Shown in pieces: positions 33,527 to 46,300 of a stretch of 64,000 nucleotides of DNA. The DNA lies in contig OZ024789.1 of the NCBI GenBank assembly GCA_964017065.1, forward strand, positions 3,537,971 through 3,601,970. The letters are read 5' to 3'. Position numbers and translations under genes: made by a program. Positions within the stretch are counted from its first letter, which is position 1. The number at the start of each line of letters is the position of its first letter. Under the pieces are notes generated by a model, which was given only the letters and a program-made list of their open reading frames with translations, made no database searches and was not told where the DNA came from. The DNA is from Haliclona indistincta (Eukaryota > Porifera > Demospongiae > Haplosclerida > Chalinidae).

Positions 33527-34120
33527 AAGAAATTAAAAAGATTTCTATCGAAATCAAAAGGATGTAGTGATGAAGAAATCTACCACTGGTTCACAATGTA
33601 AACCAACAAGAAACAAGCATAGAATGGTAACACGATTGACTTGCTAACAGACCATAGATCCCTACATCAGTGGCTGCTGTGGCCAGACTATAGCTAGTTA
33701 AGCTATTTACTGTTGACTGACACTTTGAATAGAATTCAGCTTGTGACAAAATATTGATCTTATGTACAGCCACTGATGTAGGGATCTATGATCTGTTAGC
33801 AAGTCAATCGTGTTACCATTCTATGCTTGTTTCTTGTTGGTTTACATTGTGAACCAGTAGTAGATTTCTTCATCACTACATCCTTTTGATTTCGATAGAA
33901 ATCTTTTTAATTTCTTGTTTGTGTCCTTTTTTCTTTTTAGTGAAGTGCAGTTCAATATCATGCATGTACGGAGAAGTCTTTGTTTCCACCATTAGTTTAG
34001 TATTCCTGTTGTTGATGGCTTTTCTTAAACTTATAGCTAAAATTGTTAAGCTGTACGTACAGGTCTGCCTAGTCGCCTACGCATGCATTCAGTGCAAACG
34101 AGCCCCGCCCACACTTGTTT
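33527..34120. mobile_element. Palindromic repeat family, copy 2, with shared right flank
   Basis: The palindrome at 33527-33918 has the same ends (GAAATTAAAAAGATTTCTAT) and inner arms (CTACATCAGTGGCTG) as the 29.5-kb copy. The shared flank continues to about 34120 (GAGCCCCGCCCACAC), right before the first exon of the SWIM/OTU gene. Confidence 0.8.
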
Positions 34121-34247
34121 GTAGGGGGTTATTACTTTCACATCATCCCATGCCCCCTCACGTGATATAAGTAATGAATATTATTATCGCCAATCGCGCG
34201 CGAAATCTGAAGTAGGCGCTTTTTTTCTAGTCTATCTATCATCTATC

Positions 34248-35946
34248 GTGACATCGACAATATCTTCGGATTGGAGAAAAGGTCTTCACCAAAGAGAGTT
34301 ATACTTTGAGGGGACTGTAGACAGCAGTGACTTGAACAGCGTTCTTGAGGCACACAAGCGTGATACTGTCTCTACTTTCGGTACAAGGAGCAGCCGTAGT
34401 TCATGCACACTGAGCTCGGATACGGATGTCAAGCAGATCAAAAAGGTATAACAATTTATTATAATAACAATAACATAACATGCAATCTCATGATAGCGGC
34501 TGTACTGGACACACTCTTTTGGAGCTCATCAACTTCAGTTTGGTGCACCATTTAGTGTAGCCTCCAAAGACTCCTTGATTGCCAGTATGGTCAGCTCTAC
34601 AAGAAACCGTCACCACCAAAGAGCACCAGAACACGCCTACAAGGGAGCAAGAAGAAGGGGTGTAAAGCACACGTTGAAATCACAGAGTTAACTTTGTATC
34701 CCGATTACAGCATAACTTCAATAACACCTACCACATCACAAAAACAAGCTTGTAAACTGAAGGAGGGACTGATGCAATCATTGCAGCAGGCAATAGAGGC
34801 AGGCAATCCAGGAAAGGTCACACAAATGTACTATGTAAGGCTCCCAACTGAAGAGGCACACCACATGTGTCATCCAACAAAAGGAGCAATGGGGTTTTCC
34901 CAGCGTATCCACCCAGAGCTTATTACAAAGATTCACGATCTTGTTCAAACTGGCGTTACTGATCCAACAGTAGTGCAGCGTTTGCTGAGAAGCCATGTGC
35001 ACAGCCAAATGCATACTAACCCACCAGATCCAAATGATCGGTCTTACTTTCCCATGGTAGACGATGTCAGAAACCATGTCAACAGAACTAAGCAGTCTCT
35101 TCCAGTTGACCATCACTTCCAGCAAGCACTGAAACAATCAAACCTGTGGAAGAGTAATGAGAATGTAAGACAGTGGGTGACTAACACTTGGCTGAGTGTA
35201 TCAAAGGTATAGCTACAAAATAATATTTGATAATGATTAAGTTGCATTGTTATTTCCTAGAGATGGGCAAGAGCATACAGAGACACCTCATATCATGGTG
35301 CAGTTGAGACAAACAATGGCGCGGAGGCTTTAAATCGTGTACTGAAGTACAAGTACTTGCCGAGAAGAAAACACATGACACTTTCGGACATCATGACTAC
35401 CATCATCGAGGAGTTCCTTCCTGCTCTGCACAACAAATACATTTATCAGAACTTTGAACAGTCCGGCATGTACCGTACAAACAACCCTGCTATTGTACCT
35501 GACTACCTTCAAGCACGTCCTAAGGCAACAATACTGCATTGTTTGCACCGACAAGCTAAAAGCAATGCAATTGCAGATGCAGATGTCAGTAGCTTGGAAG
35601 ATGAAGGCAGATTCAGTGTGAAGGGAAAGGGGTCGATTGTACACACAACTGATTTTGGTGTCACTTCTGGAGAACCATCCTGCTCATGCAAGGACTGGCT
35701 AAATCACAAAATACCTTGCAAGCATTTCTTTGCCATCTTTAGACTCCATCCAGACTGGTCCTGGGGACAGCTGCCAACAGAGTACTTGAATTCTCCATAT
35801 TTGACCTTGGACACAGCAGCTGTAGAACAGTATGTCAACAAACCACAACAAGAAGTGGACACAGCTGGTATGGATAATAGAGGACAAACTGATAGAGAAC
35901 AGAATGAGACCCAATTTCAAGAAATTCCACAAAAGGTACACACACA

Positions 35947-35989
<43 letters not shown>

Positions 35990-37351
35990 GCACGCGCGCA
36001 CGAACAATTACATCATTATTGTTGATTCTATACAACACGTAGGACAAAAAGTCAGCAGACAAGATAGCTCAAGAAATTCGAGTAACACTGAAAACACTGA
36101 CAACCTTGACCTACTCTAGTACAGAAGACAATATTGAAGATCTACAAGATCTACATCAGCACTTGCTACAGATCACGAAAAGCTTCAATTCAAAATTACC
36201 TAAACATGAAGGCCTACTCGATCCTTAGACCACAGTTGAGAAAAGAGCTAAAGTTAGCAAGACAAAAGAAGATCAGTCATAAATTACAACATACTCAAGA
36301 ACTACCACTGCAGATTAGGCGAGGAGGGAAAAAAGCTGATTACAGTAACAGAGTAGGAAAAAAAGCTCAGACATTACGAGAGGTAAAGACTGATGCACGT
36401 AGGACATACGTATTATCTATAATTATTGTATAGGCTGCACAGAAAACACTGAAGAAGTACAGGAACATGAGAATCAGTGCACAACAAACAAGACCAGGTA
36501 AACCAAGAATTATTGTGTACAAAATAACTTTGTGCTGCAACACTTGATAAGGAACAAAAAGGAAAAGGTGTGGTGAATGTGATGGCTGTAAAAGTGAAAA
36601 TTGTGGAAAGTGTCCTAACTGCAAAGACCTAAAGCTATTTGGTGGTACAGGACGCAAGAAGCAATGCTGCATTCAACGTCGCTGTCTACAAAGTAACACA
36701 AGTCATCGTCACTCAGAGGCAACAATTGCCTTAACAACAGGTAAAATTCGTGCTGGCTTTAATTGGGACAATGTAGTGTGATCATGTGATGTACCATACA
36801 ATTATGTATCTTTTACAGAAATTGATTCTACTGATTCACTGTCAATGGTTGACAAGGTAAAGAAAATAATTATGATATAAATTATGTGGTTCATCACAAT
36901 GTATGTATACTTTTAGAGTTGCAACAAGCCAGAAACAAGTCTGGAGGAATTTTTGAGTGCATGCTCAAGAACAATCCATTGTATTAAAGGCGATGGCAAT
37001 TGCTTATTTAGAGCGGTGTCCTACCAGCTGACCGGAACTGAGGAGCATCATGGCGAAATTCGTAACATGCTTGTACGGTTCATAAACTTGAACAAACAGG
37101 TGTTCAAGAACAAAGTCATCAACAGTACTATAGATGAACACATTCACAAGATGCTCATGCCATATGAATGGGGAACCCATGTCAAAATCGAAGCTACTGC
37201 TACTTATCTAAAAATTCCAGTGTACTATCTGCAAAGATTGATATCTGGAGAGTACAGGTGGCACATCATTCTACCAACGGAGGCTAATCTGACATATCCA
37301 TACCTAGTGGATGAATTTGTCACAGAAGTGCGTGTACCTACACACTTGTAG
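34248..37351 (+). pseudogene. Mutator-type transposase-derived gene: SWIM + CXXC zinc finger + OTU protease, catalytic core missing
   Basis: Exons about 34248-34446, 34498-35206, 35261-35935, 36043-36382, 36434-36497, 36552-36740, 36819-36856 and 36917-37351 mostly join in phase. Order of domains: N-terminal basic region (CQYGQLYKKP, TRLQGSKKKGCKAHVEI); helical SQ/YFPMVDDVRNHV block; RWARAYRDTSYHGAVETNNG and KYKYLPRRKHMTLS block; SWIM finger (CSCKDWLNHKIPCKHFF); CXXC-type finger (CGECDGCKSENCGKCPNC...FGG...CIQRRC); C-terminal OTU cysteine protease domain with the catalytic GDGNCLFRA loop. In related SWIM transposases a DDE core of roughly 300 residues lies between the VDDVRNH and NVRQWV...RWARAYRD blocks; here they are joined at about 35105-35125. 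There is no ATG before the first open frame. Apparent frameshifts lie near 34575 (before DCQYG) and 36220 (after PKHEGLL). Confidence 0.7.
35937..35998 (+). repeat. (CA)n microsatellite
   Basis: CA run with CGCG end, directly after the donor AAAAG/GTACAC of the SWIM exon. Confidence 0.95.
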
Positions 37352-38417
37352 GGTCTCCACACAAAAAATCAACTTCTACAAAATCAGCTTTTCGGCGACT
37401 TAGTATGTACACCAACTTATAAAAACCTCCTGGTACAAATTTCGCAGTCCAAAACTTCTTCGATCCTGCAGAAAACATCTTTAAACTCTGACCGCAATCA
37501 GTTATTAACTAGTCATTCGATCTTCTTATTAGAGCGCATCTCTTGCAAGTCTAGCAAGGTTCTGCAAGGCTGCTGGCCATTCCAAAGGGAAGTCAACGGA
37601 AGTACTACTCTTAACAAATACTTTTAATAATACTAGCTTTGCTGAAATGCGTTTGGTCTCGGTTAGCAAACCAGAGGAGGTCGGGTTTATGGGGTCGCTT
37701 CCAGCCAGATGGTCAGAAGTGGCAGTTCACGTTTATATTTATGCAACATGTACAACTACTAACCAACTTTACAAAACTGTAGTGAGGAAGCCGCTTCCTC
37801 TTCAGCGAAGAAGCTTACATAGGGTTACTGCATAGATACTGCAAGTGTCGGCGCTGGCTTCAAACTCTCGCTTTCGAGCTCCACAGTATCTCTTGGTAAC
37901 ACATAGACCTTTACTAAAGATCTAGTAAAATTGTACAATTCAGCTGTGTTGCTATCCTGATAAAATCGATTTCAACTAATCGCCTAGTTCTATCTAGGGT
38001 CCGCAATGAAAAAATCGACTGTCATAGATTCAGCGGGATGGCGACTCAGTGTGTAGAGTTACTTGGTACGGACATAGAACGGATAGATATAGAAGCGCCA
38101 AGTCTTTCCTTTTTGCAGGAAAAAATAAAACGCTAAAAAATTAGGGGTGGAGCCTACGAATTGCTTATAAACTATTTTATATTCGAGTTACATTCGATGC
38201 ACGCGATACAGATTTGTTGTCAAGAATGCACAGCATCGTGCTGTCATGATTTCAACACTCTTCGAGGTCGCAACAGCTCCTCTGCATCGTTTTCAAGGCG
38301 AAATTTGGAAGTGGGCGGGGTCTCCGAGACGCCACAATAATAGTTCTTGGTCTCTAGCGCTCTTGTACATCGACCAATAGCAACCCTCATGCACTTTCTG
38401 TTCAAGTAGGGTAGCAA
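37352..38417. other. No gene; dispersed repeat
   Basis: About 37990-38160 (AATGAAAAAATCGACTGTCA ... TTTTTGCAGGAAAAAATAAA) is the inverted counterpart of 15115-15315. The rest is unassigned. Confidence 0.4.
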
Positions 38418-38543
38418 TGTAATTGCACACCAAGTTTCATCAAGTTCATTTGCTTCCTTCCACCAAATCCAAAATTTTGAAGTATTTCTTGGATTTGGTG
38501 GAAGGAAGCAAATGAACTTGATTAAACTTGGTGTGCAATTACA
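38418..38543. repeat. Hairpin at a scaffold gap
   Basis: TGTAATTGCACACCAAGTTT at the left and its complement at the right make a stem of about 55 bp with a loop near AAAATTTTGAAGTATTT. It touches the N gap, so a real foldback repeat and an assembly artefact are both possible. Confidence 0.7.
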
Positions 38544-38743
38544 NNNNNNNNNNNNNNNNNNNNNNNNNNNNNNNNNNNNNNNNNNNNNNNNNNNNNNNNN
38601 NNNNNNNNNNNNNNNNNNNNNNNNNNNNNNNNNNNNNNNNNNNNNNNNNNNNNNNNNNNNNNNNNNNNNNNNNNNNNNNNNNNNNNNNNNNNNNNNNNNN
38701 NNNNNNNNNNNNNNNNNNNNNNNNNNNNNNNNNNNNNNNNNNN
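38544..38743. other. Assembly gap of 200 N
   Basis: Exactly 200 Ns, a conventional placeholder size, so true length is unknown. Missing 5' exons of the downstream TUBGCP6-like gene could lie here. Confidence 0.99.
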
Positions 38744-39066
38744 CAAGGAAGTTGAGCTTGCAAACTTGCTGTAGTGAAAGATGAGCCATTCTGTGAGCTG
38801 TGTGTAAAGTGAATTTTCTTAACTCAGCCAAATAGCCATTTCCAAGCCTAAAAACTTCAGCTACTGAGCTTAGCCAGTGACCTATAATTAATAGTTGATA
38901 ACTTTTGCAATAGTTGGTTGTGAGCTGTCATATTTGATGCACATAATCTACAATGATATACCATACTTCAGACCAGATTTGAAGATTGTATTACCTTTGA
39001 TAAAACTTTAACAGCATATTATGTAAAAACATCACAATTGGACTCTCTAAGCGGGAAGCACTGTAG

Positions 39067-39408
39067 GGTTGTCAAATCTACCACTGGTCAACAATGTAAA
39101 CTAACAAGGAACAAGCATGGAATGGTAACACGATTGCCTTGCTAACAGACCATAGATCCCTACATCAGTGGCTGTACATAAGCTGTCACAAGCTGAATGC
39201 ACGTCAAGTGTCAGTCAACAGCAACAAGCTAAGCTGAACTAGCTATAGTCAACTACAGCAGCCACTGATGTAGGGATCTATGGTCTGTTAGCAAGGCAAT
39301 CGTGTTACCATTCCATGCTTGTTCCTTGTTAGTTTACATTGTTGACCAGTGGTAGATTTGACAACCCTACATCCTTTTGATTTCGATAGAAATCTTTTTA
39401 ATTTTCTT
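39067..39408. mobile_element. Palindromic repeat family, copy 3, left end truncated
   Basis: Inner arms CTACATCAGTGGCTG / CAGCCACTGATGTAG as in the 29.5- and 33.5-kb copies. The right end keeps TTTCGATAGAAATCTTTTTA; the matching left terminus is absent. Confidence 0.75.
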
Positions 39409-39656
39409 GTATCAAGTATGTCGCATGACTTTGTAAAGTACTAAAGAAATGTTTTTTCAGTTAAAAAAACAGATCATTGATGTCTGTGACCAACTGTCTG
39501 AAAGCTTAAAATATGTTTGTGTATATATAATCACAACAATGTTATGTTATGAGTTGTATGGTAGGTCAGCAGGTCCTTGATAAGACCGATCACATGCATT
39601 CATTTGACGCACATTAGTATTTGCAAGCCAGATGACTGTTTTAAATTCCTGCCATG

Positions 39657-39907
39657 CATATGTGACCGGATCTGGGAAAATGAACCTTAAGGGGACCTCT
39701 AGTAGACGAAAGTAACGCATGATATTCATAGTAATTTGACTTTTGGGTCAAAAACCACTTTTGTATTCAAAAGAACAAGGATAGTACTTATCATTTCTGC
39801 ATCAACATTGACCATGCTGACGAAATTCAAAGTGCTAAATATTTTGCGTTATTTCCATTTACGACAAATCCCCTTAAGGTTCATTTTCCCAGATCCGGTC
39901 ACATATG
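39657..39907. mobile_element. MITE with CATATGTGACCGGATCTGGG termini
   Basis: TIRs of about 40 bp (CATATGTGACCGGATCTGGG, continuing AAAATGAACCTTAAGG) at both ends, 250 bp in total. No coding capacity. Confidence 0.75.
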
Positions 39908-40335
39908 GCTATAATCAATTTTGTGTTATTCTAGGTTATTTATTGGTCAGGCATATGCTTTTAGTCATGGTTTTATGTAGCTATCAGTACAAGTACCCAT
40001 GTGATCAATCTTGTACATTTATCATGCGTACTGTATGAAAGTTATTGTCTGTTCAATATTGCGCTCATGAACTTATGGAGATTAGAGTCCTGGTGGTGCC
40101 TTTGATGTTAGACAGGAAGTAGCAATAAAATGCGTTACATAAACAATACAACACCCATGTGTTACAGGGCAGAACACTGTTGTTAATTTTCATGGTCTAT
40201 GCCAGTGCTGGCTCCATGTTCTTTATAGAGTCTAGCTTTCATGGTAGTTCTGCACTAAATAGATACAGATAGCAGTGACTACAGCGCTGTTTGTACATTG
40301 CATTGTAAAGATTTAAAGTTATATCTTCCATGTAG

Positions 40336-43300
40336 AGAAAGAGGCCGAGATAGAGAAACAAGAAGTGAAGAAGAAGAAAGTCTTGTTTAAACAGCTCAAG
40401 AACCAGATGGAGCATGACAGAGCTGTGAGCAGCGCCTGTCCTGATGATGTGATGTGGTTTACTGTGCTTTGTTAGATGAAGGCGGAGCTTGCTGCTGAAG
40501 AGAGGGCTCTAGATCGTTGGATGGCGAGAGAAGAGGAAGAGAAGGAGAGAAGAGAGAAGGGCAGAGACAGAGCTACAGTGGAAATTTTAAGGTAAGAATT
40601 TTGATACGGAAGTAAAAAATAATCGTGATTGGGTGTATGTATATCTTTGTCACATGTTTAGGAATAATATTGTATTTGTGATAATAATTATTAGATTACA
40701 ATTTTGACTCGGTAAAGTTAATAAAAATTATGTAACTGTCTAAAGTACTTTATTGGTCTAGCTCATGGATCTGGGCTTGTGAGTTTAAAATCCTCAAAAC
40801 CAGTGAAGACAGCTAGTGGTGTGCCTGCTACATGTATCTGAGTGTCTAGCTGTTATAAAATGAAAATGAATCGATAAAAGCTGATTTACAATGTGATAAA
40901 GTGGTTTGCTCTGCGTTACTAATTCAAATTTTATTGCAATGTAACTACAGTGGAACCCCTCGTAGAGGACACCCCTCATCCCTCTATAATAGCCACTTAC
41001 TAAATCCCAAACATAATGTATAATAAACCCCTGACCAGAGGACACCCTCTCTATAACGGACGATTTTTTTGTTGGTCCCAGTGGTGTTCGCCTTAGAGAG
41101 GTTCTGTAAACGCAGAAATAGTAGCACAAACCCACCATGTTACATTGCAAACCTGAATACTGTGGTCTAAGTTCCAGTTTTGTATATCAATGTAGACAGT
41201 GTCATGCTCGAACTTTGACGATATTTGTATCTATGTAGAGAAGAGATGGTTGAGCATTATCGTAAACTGTCTCGCCAAGCGGAAGAGAGGAGGGCGAGGG
41301 CAGTGTGGAGAAGAAAGAGATTTGCCTTGAGCTTGGAGAGAGTACAGCTGATGGAGAAGGACAGAGAGGATTGGAGCAACTTGATGAACAATAGCGATGC
41401 AGTGCCTTCTCATCATGGTGAAAAAGAAGATGAATTATCTGTGAGCAATCAAGATAAATCTACTGAAACTAGGTCAAAGGCTGGAATGGATGAGTTGCCT
41501 TCTCCTTCTGAAAAGCCTATTCTGTCCGCTGCTGAAGATGCACGACTTTCCAATGCACAGCAATCAGTCAGTTTAACTTCTCCAGTTACACAAGCTGCTT
41601 CTGCTACTGCTGTTCACAAACCTGACTCATCTGATGTTACACCACTTGTCACCATTGAGAATTCAAGTGTGGTGAAAGTGAGAGTGGAAAAGCTAAAGGA
41701 CTATGAGAGTGAAGCGGTAAGTAACTACTGGAGTACTGGTGATGCACCGATAACGAAACATTTTTTGTAACTGGATAAATTGTGAAAATTCTATTGTGAT
41801 TGTAAGCTAGTATGATTGAAAAGGCATACTACAATCTGTTATCAGATTACAGAAAATCACACTAGTGACAATTATTGTCAGTGCTACTGTAGGTGAAGTT
41901 CAAATAATTTTTCTTCTTTTTTAAAAGGAGGAGAAAAAGGAGGGAGAACTGGAGAATATACCAGGTGGTTCTTCTGGTTCTGTAAAGCAGCTGTCTATTG
42001 TGGAAATTGGTGAAGAGATCAAGGAAAAGAGAGGGACCAGAGGAGGCCCTCCCCCTACCACCATCCAGCACTTGATATATAGAGAACACTATATCAACAG
42101 TAAGAGAACAAGGAGAAGGGTGGGGAGAGGGAAGAGTGGGGAGAGGGAAGGGTGGGGAGAGGGAAGGGTGGGGAGAGGGAAGGTAGAGAGGGAAGGGTGG
42201 GGAGAGGGAAGGGTGGGGAGAGGGAAGGGTGGGGAGAGGGAAGGTAGAGAGGGAAGGGTGGGGAGAGGGAAGGTAGAGAGGGAAGGTGGAAGAAATATCA
42301 GTACATTTACGGAGGAAAGCAATTACAATTGAAGAGTTGTCTGTTTTGTCACTTTTTGACAACTGTTTACAGGGACAGAAGAGATTGGTGAATATCAGGA
42401 AGAGGGCTTTGATCAGGAAGAAGATGCTACTGTGTTTACAGCTTATACTCCATATCAAGACAGCTTCCCTGTACTGAGTGAGTTAATTCTAATTAAGAGT
42501 TAAATGGTTAAAATTGAAAATGAATGAGAGTGAATGGTTCTAATTGACTCAAAAATGACAAAAAAAATTCCTGTGTTTTTTATTCAGGTGGTGTACCATT
42601 GTCATCGCTTGAACTATTGGCACCTTCTGTTTCTCATCTTCTGCCATTATCACACTCACCGATATCCTCCATCTCTCTGTCAGTGCTGCTAGAGCGCTGT
42701 GTAGTGCAGCCAATACTGACACAGTGAGTAACAAACAAACCCTCTTCGCTCATGTCTTGTGTACATTGTATTGCGACTGACATTTTGAATTATCCTCATT
42801 TTTACATGTTGGTGCTGAGCAGCTTAAGTATAGTTACACACATTCACACAAATTCTTACTATACACGTAGACAAATTCAGACATGAGAAATTTTCGCGTT
42901 TTAGGAGGTGCCTTCACAGTGCAAAAATTTCACAAAATAAATTATTAATTTCCTATCCATTAGTTTTATATATTATTAATTTTGGAGCAAAAAAATTTCC
43001 CTTGAAATATAGAAAAAAATCTAATATGCTAAAATTTTACATGGCGAAATGTTATGTTTACTTGTCTCTCTTGTTCTCTATAAAGAGCTCGTCTTGTGAA
43101 TCAAGCTGTGGTTGAGTATCTCGTGGAGGAGAAAGAGATCATGAAACACTTTACAGCACTCAAGCGGTTTCTGTTGCTCGAAGATGGAGAATTTGCTCAC
43201 GTGCTCACAACTCGACTGTTTGAACAAGTGAGTAGCTCAGCCATACTATAGACAAAATTTGCTTGGTAGACATCCGTATTAACTTTTGGTAACTGCATTG

Positions 43301-46300
43301 TGATTCACCATAATAGTGCATTCTTCTACCTCTTCAGCTCACTTACGGTCGCTCTCTGGATGTCCTGTGTTCAGCGTCCTTCCTCAGCTCTGTGCTCTTG
43401 GCTGCCATGGAGTACTCACCTCCCACCTCTGATTCTAGTGACGACTACCTCACTCTCACAATCACTCACAGACCACAGCTAATATCAACATTCTGTGAGT
43501 CTTTACTACTGTACAACGTCGTTGTAATCTTCATGATCACGTTTTCAGAGTTTTGCATGCAAACTTATAATAAACTAAAAGAATAAGCAGAAATGCCTTC
43601 CAGGGTTCTAGCTATGATAAGGAAGCCAAATGGATCAGTAGCTATTATACCAACACCACAGCATACAATCACCATTTATTTACCACTTGAATGCCTGTCC
43701 CAGTGCATAGGAGATGATTAATATTATTGTTGATACACATGTAAAAACACCTACTTATCCTAATACCCACATGTAATTTGAACTCTAAACCAAATGGATT
43801 TAGAAAAAAAGAAATGGAAAAATGGAGTGATCGATCCATTCAAAAACTGCCTAGCGAGAACCTGATCCCTTGGTGGGCGGACCCACGAGGCATACAGTAC
43901 TTTATGTGCATGTCGTTCATTTAGTTTTTGGAAATTTTTTTAAAAGTCTATAAATGTTTTATTATTTGCAGCTCCCAAGCCTCTTGAATTCCTGCGGATG
44001 AACTACAAGGTTATTGTGATGCATGTGATTTTTCCGCTACACTAAAGTGACGATGGTATTGTTGTGTAGGTGGATTGGCCGTGTAACATTGTCATCACTG
44101 AAGAAAGCATGGACAACTATAACAAGGTAGGAATGGAAACCTTTAGTAGACAGAGCCGTAGAGGCATCAAGCAGCTTGTTCGATAATTATTATTGGAAAT
44201 AACTCCGGGCTGATTGACAGCTACAGAGAGTTTCTTATTCGTTATCTGCTCCAGGACCTGATCTTGCTTCTTTTATAATTATTTTTATCTTGATAGATAG
44301 AGGCATGCAGTAAATGTGTTAGTCTTAGTAGCTAGCTGGGGCACAGCAGTTACCACAGCCATCAAGCTTTTCTGCTTCCCATAACTCAATAATTATCTTC
44401 ACTATCATTAATTTTTACTATTGATTCTTTGCTCGCTTTTCTTACGGGTCTATTGTTAGATATTCCATTTTCTGCTTCAAATCAAGCGAGCAGCATGGAC
44501 CCTGAAGAATGCCTTCATCACACTTAGTAGAGGTCAGTATTCTTCTCCTGAATGTTACCGTATACCGTTACTTTATGTAAAATTTTCGCGGTAACTTAAT
44601 TTTCGCGAGCGCTGTTCAGTCACAAAATTTACTAATGTAGCCAATAACTTTTATACACGGCAATGCCCCCCCAAAAAAACGCGGATAAAGCAATCTGAGA
44701 CCAAATTCGCAAAGTATTAACACCGCGAAAATAACACTTTTATGGTACATGTAGCTCAATAGAATATTATGTAAACTATAGCATAATGGAGATGAGCAAG
44801 CTGACAGAAACTCTATTTTTTAGGTGAGGGGAGAATGAAGTTCAAACACCATCATCAGCGTCAGCTACATGCTCACAGGTAGTGACAGCAGTATTTGGTC
44901 TCACATGTGTTATGTGCTGCCGTGTGTTCTGTAGGCAGGAGCTGCAGCATTTTGTTGTTGTAATTGAGAACTATGTCACAAACCAGTTGTTCCACTTGTC
45001 ATGGGATGAGTTTAATACTCGTCTCAAATCGGTACGTACATCGCTTCATTCATAATGAAGCAAAGCCACTAATTAATAACTTGTTAGTAATTAACTTAGT
45101 AAAAAATAAGTATTAGTAACTTTTTAATAAGTAATTAACTTTTTAGTAAGTGCATTGATTTCTACTACGGTGGAACTTCTCTAAGGCGGACACCATTGGG
45201 GCCAACAAAAATCGTCCAACCTTATACAGTAAAAATATTTCTGGTAAAAGTAAAATCTAATGCTTTGTTTTGTCACCAGCCAAAGAGTCTAAGAGACAAA
45301 AACCTATTTTACTCAAAAGCATACATGTAGAAGCCAGCGAAAAAGACATATCAACGATGGCTTTTTCACACAATGCATTGGTTTCTTGTTGTAGCTTGTT
45401 CAGTTCTTGCACCTTGTCGTTCAGTTCTTGCATCTTGTCATTCGTTTCTTGCATCTTGTCGTTCGTTTCTTGCAACTTTTCGTTCGTTTCTTGCATCTCG
45501 TCTTTAATTCTATTCAACGTTTCGTAAATTTCTGTGGTTTTTAATTTAACTTCTTGTAAGTGTATTATTATTAAGTGTTTTTCTGCTTTGTCGATCCTAC
45601 CTTCTGCTTGGCATGCTTTTAGCTCTGCCTGATGAACTTTTTCTTCCATTTTAATAAGTTTTTCTTCACTTTGTTGAACCATTTGTTTATACTTTTCAGC
45701 AAGTTCCAAAATCTGTACTCTCATTTCCTTATTTTGTTCTTCCTTTTCTTTTACTTTCTGTTCACAGAAAGAGAGCTTTTGTCTTAGACAATCCAATTGC
45801 TGACGTAGATCTTCTGCTTCTTCGTCCTTCAACTGGAGGGAGCCAAGGGCATCTTCCAATTGTCTGTTTGTTTCTTTGACATCTGATATTTTATCACGTG
45901 ATAGCCTTTGACTTTCTTGCTTTTCTCGTTTTAGCTGTTTTATTCTGTCTTCCAGTTCATGTACTCGTCTCTCTAGATTCTGTCCATGTGGAGCCAGTTC
46001 AGGTATTGTACCCGATGCAGTACGAACAATAATGTGTCTACCGTTGCTCTCATCGGTTTCTTGTCTCGGAGGAAATTCCTCGTCTATGAACTCGCTAGAA
46101 GTCAATGCTGAGTCTGATTTTTCCTGCCATGTAGGACGAGGCTGGGCTGATCTAGAGGGAACATCAGGCAAGTTAGTGGTGGCATTACGGTAGAACTGTT
46201 CAGGAATTGAAGGTGTAGCATACACAGCCTCTTCCTTTAGCTCTTCACGAAGTGATTTCAGCAACATTTGTTTCAGATGTTTCTTTGAAGATATGTCAGC

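Noticed and set aside
38512..38831. Open frames through the N block
   Set aside because: They consist mostly of undetermined residues from the gap.
42089..42332. Gly/Arg/Glu-rich frames at 42.1-42.3 kb
   Set aside because: Minisatellite in a TUBGCP6 intron that starts at a clear GTAAGA donor.
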